A DNA stretch of 11,604 bases from an uncultured Oscillospiraceae bacterium. Lineage in GTDB: Bacteria; Bacillota; Clostridia; Oscillospirales; Ruminococcaceae. Below, piece by piece: positions 5,355 to 11,604 of this stretch. Both the position numbers and the translations under genes were made by a program. The stretch is from NCBI GenBank assembly GCA_910578255.1, contig CAJTQM010000018.1:25878-37481 (forward strand), written 5' to 3'. A model generated the notes under the pieces. It saw only the letters and a list, made by a program, of their open reading frames with translations. It was not told the DNA's origin and searched no databases. The first letter of the stretch is position 1. The number at the start of each line of letters is the position of its first letter.

Positions 5355-7211
5355 TTGGATCGTTTACTGGATCGAATTGATCGGCCGCAGGATTTAAAAA
5401 AGCTGTCGTTTAAGCAGCTGAATTTGTTGTGCCAGGAAATCCGGGAGATTCTCATTCAAACTGTTTCTCAAACGGGCGGTCATCTGTCCTCTAATCTTGG
5501 CGTAGTAGAGTTGACTGTAGCGTTACATAAAGTCTTTGATGTGCCGCAGGATCAACTGGTTTGGGATGTGGGGCATCAGTCCTATACGCATAAGATTTTA
5601 ACCGGTAGAAAAAACAAAATGCATACGCTGCGCCAAAAAGGCGGACTATCCGGCTTTTCCAAGCCGTCGGAAAGCCCTTATGACGCGTTTGTGGCAGGGC
5701 ACAGTAGCACTTCCATCTCGGTGGCGTCCGGTTTAGCACGGGCAAAAAGTTTGCAGGGCGATCCGGGATTTGTGGTCGCAATTATCGGCGATGGCGCCTT
5801 TACAGGCGGGCTTGCTTACGAGGCTTTAAACAATGCCGGCCATTATAAAGACCGGATCATCGTGGTGTTAAACGACAACGAGATGTCTATATCCAAAAAT
5901 GTCGGCGCTTTTGCCCGCTATTTGGCGCAGATTCGTTCCAAACCCGGTTATTATTCCACACGCAATAAGATTAAAAAGCTTTTGTCGTCAGTCCCGCTGG
6001 TGGGCCAACCGTTGGCTCATATGATTTCAGATTCCAAAAGCTATGTAAAAGAAATCCTTTATCACAGCAATCTGTTTGAGGATTTTGGATTTGAATATGT
6101 GGGTCCGATTGACGGGCACGATCTGCAAAGACTTTGCGGCGCCTTTGAACGGGCAAAAGCCTCGAACGGACCGGTTTTGGTCCATGTGGATACAATAAAG
6201 GGAAAAGGCTACAGCTTTGCGGAAAAAAAACCAGATGCCTACCATGGCGTACCGCGGTTTGATATTCAGTTCGGAAGCTGTGAAAACCGTCCACAGGATT
6301 TTTCAACGGTTTTTGGCAGATGGATAGCGGAAGCTGCCGAAAAGGATGCAAAAATCTGTGCGATTACGGCGGCTATGAAAGACGGCACCGGTTTAGAGGA
6401 GTTTGCCGTTCGGTATCCTGAGCGGTTTTATGATGTTGGAATCGCGGAATCTCATGCGGCCGTGTTTTCCGCCGGGTTGGCCCAGGGTGGGCTTCATCCG
6501 GTATTTGCGGTGTATTCCACCTTTCTGCAGCGGGCCTACGATCAGATCATACAGGATATGTCGATTGCCAATGAGCATGTCGTGTTAGCGGTCGATCGGG
6601 CCGGCGTGGTAGGGGAGGACGGAGAAACTCATCAGGGAATTTTCGATATTGCCTTTTTGTCCTCGATTCCGGGGATCACGATTCTTGCCCCCGCAACCTA
6701 TTCCGAACTGCGCGCCTGTTTGGAACGGGCAATGTATCATTGTACAGGACCGGTTGCCGTTCGCTATCCAAAAGGCCGGGAAAAACTGTTTCCCGCAGGG
6801 CTGTATGGCAATGAACGGTATCAGCTGTCAGAAGAGGGGGATATATTGCTGGTTTCTTACGGAAGGCTTTCGGCCAACTGTTGTCAGGCAGTGGAAATAC
6901 TGCGGCAGAAGGGGATTTTTGCCGGTGTGTTGAAGTTGACGCAGTTGCTTCCTTATTGTGAAGAGTTGATTCCTTTGATGATGGAAAAGAAAAAGATTTT
7001 TTGGGTGGAGGAAGCAGTAGAGCAGGGCTCTATTGCCCAAATGACGGGGAATTTCCTTTTGCAATATGGGTATCGGGGGCAATTCTTTCTCAGAACCGTT
7101 CCCAATGCTTTTTTGCCGCAGGCTTCGGTAGATGAAATATTCGAAGAATTGGGCTGGACGCCGGACGCTATTGCGGATTGGGTAGAAAAATCCTGTAGGG
7201 GGACAGAATGA
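5355..7211 (+). CDS. dxs: 1-deoxy-D-xylulose-5-phosphate synthase
   Basis: Dxs uses thiamine diphosphate and divalent metal to condense pyruvate with glyceraldehyde 3-phosphate, the first and often limiting step of the MEP isoprenoid pathway; it also feeds thiamine and pyridoxal synthesis in some bacteria. At 618 residues it is of normal length. Visible are TGGHLSSNLG (40-49, H43), WDVGHQSYTHKILTGR (70-85, H74), the cofactor-binding GDGAFTGG (145-152) with NDNEMS (173-178), catalytic E365 in DVGIAESHA, and DRAGVVGEDGETHQG (414-428). A C-terminal transketolase domain completes it. The start is TTG at 5355: no in-frame ATG or GTG lies upstream after the previous stop, and AAAAGGA (5338-5344) sits 10 bases before. 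Its stop overlaps the tlyA start (ATGA). Confidence 0.96.
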   Translation: MDRLLDRIDRPQDLKKLSFKQLNLLCQEIREILIQTVSQTGGHLSSNLGVVELTVALHKVFDVPQDQLVWDVGHQSYTHKILTGRKNKMHTLRQKGGLSGFSKPSESPYDAFVAGHSSTSISVASGLARAKSLQGDPGFVVAIIGDGAFTGGLAYEALNNAGHYKDRIIVVLNDNEMSISKNVGAFARYLAQIRSKPGYYSTRNKIKKLLSSVPLVGQPLAHMISDSKSYVKEILYHSNLFEDFGFEYVGPIDGHDLQRLCGAFERAKASNGPVLVHVDTIKGKGYSFAEKKPDAYHGVPRFDIQFGSCENRPQDFSTVFGRWIAEAAEKDAKICAITAAMKDGTGLEEFAVRYPERFYDVGIAESHAAVFSAGLAQGGLHPVFAVYSTFLQRAYDQIIQDMSIANEHVVLAVDRAGVVGEDGETHQGIFDIAFLSSIPGITILAPATYSELRACLERAMYHCTGPVAVRYPKGREKLFPAGLYGNERYQLSEEGDILLVSYGRLSANCCQAVEILRQKGIFAGVLKLTQLLPYCEELIPLMMEKKKIFWVEEAVEQGSIAQMTGNFLLQYGYRGQFFLRTVPNAFLPQASVDEIFEELGWTPDAIADWVEKSCRGTE

Positions 7212-8017
7212 AAACACGCTTAGATTTAAAACTGGTCCAGTCAGGGCTGGTATCAGGACGAGACAAAGCAAAAGCGGTCATTATGGCGGGAAACGTCTAT
7301 GTGAATGGTCAAAAGGCGGATAAGGCGGGCATTGAGATCACCGACCAAGATGAGATTGAAATCCGAGGTGAAAAGCTGCGCTATGTCTCTCGAGGCGGAT
7401 TGAAGCTGGAAAAGGCCTTTGATCAGTTTCCGATTTCCGTCCAGAATGCGGTTTGTATGGATATTGGCGCCTCTACCGGTGGCTTTAGTGATTGTATGCT
7501 GCAAAACGGCGCGAAAAAAGTCTATGCTATTGATGTAGGTTACGGCCAACTGGCATGGAAGCTGCGGACAGATGAAAGAGTGATCAATTTAGAACGGACG
7601 AATTTTCGCTATGTTACAACAGAACAGATAAAGGATCCTATTGATTTTGCAAGCGTGGATGTGTCGTTTATTTCTTTAACGCTCATTCTGCCCGCCGCCT
7701 ATCCCCTTTTAGCAGAAGATGGTGAAATGGTCTGTCTGATAAAGCCGCAATTTGAGGCTGGAAGAGAGTTTATTGGAAAAAAAGGTGTGGTTAAAGAGCC
7801 GCAGGTCCATGAAAACGTTATTGTAAAGGTTATTGACTTTTCGGTTAAGTCTGGGTTTTCCGTATGCGGACTTACGTTTTCTCCGGTAAAAGGGCCGGAA
7901 GGGAATATTGAATATCTCCTTTATATTAAAAAGCAACAACAGGCCCAATCGTTTGTTGATAGAGATCACATTCACTGGATTGTCGAATCCTCACATGAAA
8001 CTTTGGACCGGCCGTAA
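7208..8017 (+). CDS. tlyA: TlyA family rRNA (cytidine-2'-O)-methyltransferase
   Basis: TlyA proteins transfer a methyl group from S-adenosylmethionine to the 2'-O of cytidines in 16S and/or 23S rRNA; in mycobacteria this sets sensitivity to capreomycin. The older name hemolysin A is misleading. The 269-residue protein has an N-terminal S4 RNA-binding domain (about 3-60, MKTRLDLKLVQSGLVSGRDK), a YVSRGGLKLEKA linker (59-70), and an FtsJ-like methyltransferase domain with SAM motif DIGASTGGFSD (85-95), YAIDVGYGQL (106-115), VDVSFISL (130-137) and LIKPQFEAG (157-165). It corresponds to B. subtilis yqxC. ATG 7208 overlaps the dxs stop by four bases, and a GGGGGA stretch lies just upstream. Which rRNA sites are modified cannot be told from sequence alone. 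Confidence 0.93.
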   Translation: MKTRLDLKLVQSGLVSGRDKAKAVIMAGNVYVNGQKADKAGIEITDQDEIEIRGEKLRYVSRGGLKLEKAFDQFPISVQNAVCMDIGASTGGFSDCMLQNGAKKVYAIDVGYGQLAWKLRTDERVINLERTNFRYVTTEQIKDPIDFASVDVSFISLTLILPAAYPLLAEDGEMVCLIKPQFEAGREFIGKKGVVKEPQVHENVIVKVIDFSVKSGFSVCGLTFSPVKGPEGNIEYLLYIKKQQQAQSFVDRDHIHWIVESSHETLDRP

Positions 8018-8029
8018 AAGGAGACTGCT

Positions 8030-8881
8030 ATGAAAGGGTATCTTGTCCCCAATTTAGAAAAGACAAATTCAAGAGCCTGCGCGGAAGCTGCGATTCGTGT
8101 GATGAAAAGTTGTGGTATCGCCGCTGTGATGCCTGATACAATGCGGGAGGAATTTGCCTCTCAAAAAATTCTTTTTCAGCCGAAGGAGCAGGGCCTAAAG
8201 AACAGTGATTTCATTATCGCAATTGGCGGAGACGGCGCGATTTTGCACGCGGCGCGGGATGCGGTGTCTTACGATCTGCCGGTTTTGGGGATCAATGCGG
8301 GGCGGGTTGGCTTTCTTGCCACGATGGAAATGGAAGAAACAAATCTCATCAAAAAAATTGCCGCCAAAGATTATAAAATCGAGGAACGGATGTTAATTGA
8401 AGCAAATGTCGGAAAGGAAGAATGTTGGGCTGTTAATGAAATTGTTTTAACCCGCGGGGAGTATTCCCGAATTGTTGATATTGACATTCTATGTGATGGC
8501 AAACCTCTTTACACAATTCGGGGAGATGGGGTAATCCTTTCTACGCCCACCGGATCAACCGCCTACGCCATGAGTGCCGGGGGTCCGGTGGTCGATCCGG
8601 CTGTCCCTTCCATCGGACTTTCGCCAATCTGTCCCTATTCGCTTTTTTCCCGAACGATCCTCTTTTCTCCGGAAAGGCAGATAACTTTACGGGTTGTGTT
8701 CGCGGAGCAAAGCGGCGATTTGCTGTTATCCGCAGACGGCAATATAGGGATAAAGGTTTCGGCAGAGCAGGAGATTTTAATAAAACGATCCGAAAAGGTT
8801 TTTCGATTAATCCGCTTTGAGGGAAAAGGATTCTATGAGGTTTTAAATCAGAAGGTCATGTGGGGAGGAAGTCACAAATGA
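8030..8881 (+). CDS. nadK: NAD kinase
   Basis: NadK phosphorylates NAD to NADP, the only route to NADP(H) in most bacteria. The 283-residue cytosolic protein carries the family signatures: IIAIGGDGAILHAAR (62-76, catalytic GGDG 66-69), INAGRVGFLA (88-97), AVNEIVL (134-140, NE pair at 136-137), RGDGVILSTPTGSTAYAMSA (164-183), then LSPICPYSLFSR and a C-terminal LLLSADGN. Length is normal. AAGGAG (8018-8023) lies 6 bases before the ATG, 12 bp after tlyA. Its stop overlaps the argR ATG (ATGA at 8878-8881). nadK between tlyA and argR is common in Clostridia and absent at this place in B. subtilis. Confidence 0.95.
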   Translation: MKGYLVPNLEKTNSRACAEAAIRVMKSCGIAAVMPDTMREEFASQKILFQPKEQGLKNSDFIIAIGGDGAILHAARDAVSYDLPVLGINAGRVGFLATMEMEETNLIKKIAAKDYKIEERMLIEANVGKEECWAVNEIVLTRGEYSRIVDIDILCDGKPLYTIRGDGVILSTPTGSTAYAMSAGGPVVDPAVPSIGLSPICPYSLFSRTILFSPERQITLRVVFAEQSGDLLLSADGNIGIKVSAEQEILIKRSEKVFRLIRFEGKGFYEVLNQKVMWGGSHK

Positions 8882-9327
8882 AATCAAAACGCCATCAAAA
8901 GATTTTGGAACTGATAGAGGTAAACGAGGTTGATACCCAGGAAGAACTCCTTCGCCTTCTGAAAGAAAGCGGATATAAGGTAACACAGGCCACTGTGTCG
9001 CGAGATATTAAGGAACTACGTCTGATAAAAACGGCTTCCAGCGATGGAAAATACCGGTACGGTGCCGCTGTTCGCAAGCCACAGGCAGATTTGTCTTCTC
9101 AGTTTTACGCCTTTTTTAACAAATCGGTCTATGCTGTGGATTATTGCAAAAATTTTGTTGTTGTTAAATGTCATACAGGTATGGCGAACGCTGTTTGTGA
9201 AATGCTGGACACAATGGACATAGAAGGTATTGTGGGGACTCTTTCCGGCGATAACACCTTTTTTGTGATGATGCGTGAGGACCAATTGGCGCAAAAATTG
9301 GCAGAAGAATTGAGCAAGTATATGTAG
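8878..9327 (+). CDS. argR: Arginine repressor ArgR/AhrC
   Basis: ArgR is a hexameric, arginine-dependent DNA-binding regulator that represses arginine biosynthesis and can activate catabolism. The 149-residue protein has the usual length. The N-terminal winged helix carries the recognition helix VTQATVSRDIKELRLIK (35-51), and the C-terminal oligomerisation and arginine-binding domain carries IVGTLSGDNTFFVMM (118-132) with D125 as the expected ligand residue. ATG 8878 is preferred because GGAGG (8864-8868) lies 9 bases upstream; a GTG at 8860 in frame would remove that site. It is joined to nadK by a four-base overlap and to recN by a 13-bp gap, the argR-recN pairing being typical of Firmicutes. 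I saw no obvious ARG box in the window. Confidence 0.95.
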   Translation: MKSKRHQKILELIEVNEVDTQEELLRLLKESGYKVTQATVSRDIKELRLIKTASSDGKYRYGAAVRKPQADLSSQFYAFFNKSVYAVDYCKNFVVVKCHTGMANAVCEMLDTMDIEGIVGTLSGDNTFFVMMREDQLAQKLAEELSKYM

Positions 9328-9340
9328 GGCGGGTGAAATC

Positions 9341-11011
9341 ATGCTTTCTCGGCTTTATATTCAAAATATTGCGGTTATTGAAAAAGTTGAAGTATCTTTT
9401 GAAAAAGGGCTCAATATATTTACCGGTGAGACCGGTGCAGGCAAGTCGATTGTCATCGACGCGATCAACGCCGTTTTAGGAAACCGCACATCCCGTGACC
9501 TTGTGCGAAGTGGTGCTCCGAAGGCGCTGGTAACCGCGCTGTTTGAACAAATCGGGGCGCAAACCAGGGAAAAACTTCAATCGTTGGGATTCGAGCCGGA
9601 AGAAGACGATACGCTTTTGCTCTCCCGAGAGATTTCTGCGGACGGAAAAACGCTTTGCAAAATTGGGGGAAGGCCTGCTACAGTGTCCATTTTGCGAGAG
9701 ATCGCCCAGGGCCTTATCAGCATTCATGGACAGCATGAAAATCAGTCGCTTTCTTTGCCAGAGCAGCATTTGACCTATATCGACCGATTTGGAAAAACAG
9801 AAGAGTTGCTGCGCGAATACCAGATTCAGTACGCAAATTATGTCGCATTGCAGCGAAAGCTTCGCCAGCTTCAGACGGACGAGAGAGAAAAGGCGCAAAA
9901 GATAGATTTGCTTTCGTATCAGATTCAGGAGATTGAGGCGGCGCAGCTTTTTACAGGTGAAGAGGAAGAGTTGCAGACGGCAAAAAAGAAAATGCAAAAC
10001 AGCGCAAAAATTCTGGGGGCGTTGCACATCGCCCATGATCTGCTGCAGGGGGCGGAGGAAAGTGACGGCGTTCTCTCCATGCTGGATCAGCTGTATGGGC
10101 AGATGGACGAGTTAGAAAGCTTTTATCCGCAGATCAAATCCGGCCGGGTTTTGGATATTCGGTACGAACTGGAAGAAGTTGGAGAAGCGTTACGGGACGC
10201 ATTGTCGGATATCGAGATGGATCCGGCGGAATTAGAGCAGGTGGAAGACCGGCTGGATCTGATTCATCAGTTAAAAAGAAAATATGGCGGTTCAATAGAA
10301 GAAATCCTGTCTTTTGCCCAGAAAGCCCAAGAGCAGCTGGATGCCATCAACCACGCGGAAGAGACACAGGAGCGCTTGGAAAAGGAAAGCCTTCAAAGTG
10401 AAAAGAAACTGTTGGAACTTGCAAGTCAGTTAAGCAAAAAACGAAAGGCGTCTGCCGTACAACTGCAAAAGCAAGTCTGTGATGAGTTGGCGTTTTTGGA
10501 TATGCCTTCGGTTCGCTTTGTCGTACATACTCAAACTGACCGCCCAGATGAAACAGGCATTGACAGAATGGAGTTTTATATTTCTACCAATCCAGGCGAG
10601 CCGCCTAAGTCACTCGGAAAAATTGCTTCCGGCGGCGAACTTTCCCGCATTATGCTTAGCCTAAAAAATGTGATTGCCGAAGGCGACCAGATCGGCACCC
10701 TGATTTTTGATGAGGTTGACACAGGGGTAAGCGGACGGGCCGCTCAAAAGATCGGGCGCAAATTAAAGCAGGCCTCCGGCAACAGGCAGATTATCTGCGT
10801 GACCCATTTGGCGCAGGTGGCGGCTTTTGCCGACACACATTTGCTGATCGAAAAAAAAGTTGAAAACGAAAGGACCTTTACAACGGTCCATTCATTACAG
10901 CAGCAGGAACGGGTGAAAGAACTCGCACGCATTATGGGCGGAGAGAATGTGACATCAACTGTTTTGGCCAGTGCGCAGGAACTGATTTCGCAGTCGGGGG
11001 AAAACAGCTAA
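9341..11011 (+). CDS. recN: DNA repair protein RecN
   Basis: RecN is an SMC-like ATPase that gathers at double-strand breaks early in recombinational repair. The 556-residue protein matches family length (roughly 550-580). It has the N-terminal head with LYIQNIAVIEKVEVSFEKGL, Walker A GETGAGKS (29-36), ISIHGQHENQSL (near 126-137, the Q-rich family motif), a long two-armed coiled coil (about 150-375), ABC signature SGGELSR (430-436) and Walker B TLIFDEVDTGVSG (454-466; D457, E458), then ICVTHLAQVAAFAD. All catalytic elements are present. The start follows argR by 13 bp with only a GGGCGGGTG stretch as ribosome binding site, so coupling to argR is likely. Its TAA overlaps the next ATG by one base. 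Confidence 0.96.
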   Translation: MLSRLYIQNIAVIEKVEVSFEKGLNIFTGETGAGKSIVIDAINAVLGNRTSRDLVRSGAPKALVTALFEQIGAQTREKLQSLGFEPEEDDTLLLSREISADGKTLCKIGGRPATVSILREIAQGLISIHGQHENQSLSLPEQHLTYIDRFGKTEELLREYQIQYANYVALQRKLRQLQTDEREKAQKIDLLSYQIQEIEAAQLFTGEEEELQTAKKKMQNSAKILGALHIAHDLLQGAEESDGVLSMLDQLYGQMDELESFYPQIKSGRVLDIRYELEEVGEALRDALSDIEMDPAELEQVEDRLDLIHQLKRKYGGSIEEILSFAQKAQEQLDAINHAEETQERLEKESLQSEKKLLELASQLSKKRKASAVQLQKQVCDELAFLDMPSVRFVVHTQTDRPDETGIDRMEFYISTNPGEPPKSLGKIASGGELSRIMLSLKNVIAEGDQIGTLIFDEVDTGVSGRAAQKIGRKLKQASGNRQIICVTHLAQVAAFADTHLLIEKKVENERTFTTVHSLQQQERVKELARIMGGENVTSTVLASAQELISQSGENS

Positions 11012-11604
11012 TGGAAGATGAAAAATTGCTTCAGCTTGTAACGGATATTGGGTTTCATATGCTGTCTTATGGCGGGGAAATATATCGGGTGGAGGAAACC
11101 GTTAAACGAATTTGTTCCGCTTATGGGGTGGATGGCGCCGATATTTTTGCCATACCCAGCGCGATTATTGTCTCCATTACCAACCAGAACAAAACCTGCA
11201 GTAAAACGCGTCGCCTTTTAACCAAGGGGACCGATTTGGATAAGGTCGACCGTCTGAACGATCTTTCCCGCCGATTGTGCCGGGAAAAACCCGATTATGC
11301 CACGGCGAAACAAATGCTTGCGCAGGTCAATTTCGGAGCGGAGTATCCCCTGTGGCTTCTTTGCTGTGCTCACGGAGTGGCGGCGCTTATTTTCGCGCTG
11401 TTTTTCGGTGGGAATTGGAAGGATGGACTGTGGGCGCTTCCCATTGGTGTTGTTATTAAGCTGACCTCTTATTGGCTTGGAAAATGTGGCGCCAACAGCT
11501 TTTTTGTGACGGTCATCTGCGGGGCACTCTCCGCCTTAATGGCCGGATTGGGTGCGCAGCTTCATTTTATTGATCAGATCAGTCATGTGCTGATGGGAGC
11601 GATT
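11011..11604 (+). CDS. Threonine/serine exporter ThrE family, N-terminal part (3' end outside window)
   Basis: The 198 visible residues match the ThrE/YjjP (DUF1212) family of membrane proteins that export threonine and serine. The N-terminal cytosolic domain is well conserved: DIGFHMLSYGGEIYRVEETV (12-31), ICSAYGVDGADIFAIPSAII (34-53), then a helical DLDKVDRLNDLSRRL segment. Three hydrophobic segments follow, about 112-132, 139-156 and 163-182, and the frame is still open at the edge, at SHVLMGAI just before the expected conserved PGV..TN motif. In many Firmicutes this protein is about 250 residues and partnered by a second small membrane protein (DUF3815); that partner would be just outside. 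ATG 11011 overlaps the recN stop (TAATG), so translation is probably coupled. Confidence 0.88.
   Translation, partial: MEDEKLLQLVTDIGFHMLSYGGEIYRVEETVKRICSAYGVDGADIFAIPSAIIVSITNQNKTCSKTRRLLTKGTDLDKVDRLNDLSRRLCREKPDYATAKQMLAQVNFGAEYPLWLLCCAHGVAALIFALFFGGNWKDGLWALPIGVVIKLTSYWLGKCGANSFFVTVICGALSALMAGLGAQLHFIDQISHVLMGAI

Noticed and set aside
6283..6313. AAAACCGT/ACGGTTTT inverted repeat followed by T, terminator-like, inside dxs
   Set aside because: The stem is only 8 bp and half A/T, the loop is 15 bases, and it lies mid-gene. Chance is more likely.
5971..6351. 126-codon minus-strand frame inside dxs
   Set aside because: It is a shadow of the highly conserved dxs frame, with His/Pro/Arg-rich composition typical of antisense reading.
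1..11604. CRISPR array, tRNA/rRNA gene, insertion sequence, prophage or defence module
   Set aside because: I found no repeat-spacer pattern, no transposase or integrase-like protein, no terminal inverted repeats, and no recognisable structural RNA. The window is filled by housekeeping genes.

Overview
This window reads as ordinary chromosomal housekeeping DNA from an endospore-forming Firmicute, most likely a clostridial (Oscillospirales/Ruminococcaceae-like) species. The evidence is a sporulation gene (spoIIIAH) at the left edge, strong AGGAGG-type ribosome binding sites, and the gene order asp23 – nusB – xseA – xseB – ispA – dxs – tlyA – nadK – argR – recN, a known Firmicutes neighbourhood. 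All genes lie on the + strand. The taxonomic call is an inference from gene order and protein style, not from a marker search.

Layout. Bases 3-380 hold the 3' end of spoIIIAH, closed by a strong intrinsic terminator (380-427). A SigA-type promoter (493-520) and a roughly 118-base leader precede an Asp23/Gls24-family gene (645-1010). That gene is followed by a second intrinsic terminator (1017-1047). From 1090 to the right edge (over 10.5 kb) runs one tightly packed gene train: nusB, a TsaD-family paralogue, xseA, xseB, ispA, a YuiD-type divergent PAP2 protein, dxs, tlyA, nadK, argR, recN and the start of a ThrE-type threonine/serine exporter. Gaps are 25 bp or less or the genes overlap, and I see no internal terminator, so it looks like one operon. 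No stretch over 300 bases lacks a gene; the longest gap is 381-644.

How the genes relate. NusB acts in rRNA antitermination; XseA and XseB form exonuclease VII; Dxs opens the MEP isoprenoid pathway and IspA makes farnesyl diphosphate; TlyA methylates rRNA; NadK makes NADP, the source of the NADPH that the MEP pathway and biosynthesis consume; ArgR controls arginine metabolism; RecN acts in double-strand break repair. The grouping is a conserved growth-linked operon rather than one pathway.

I do not see a new defence, mobile or biosynthetic system. Items most worth a second look are: a TsaD-like paralogue of unknown role sitting where Bacillus subtilis has folD; a 24-bp perfect palindrome inside that gene; a strong terminator immediately upstream of nusB with no clear promoter after it; and a YuiD-type phosphatase-like membrane protein between the two isoprenoid genes.
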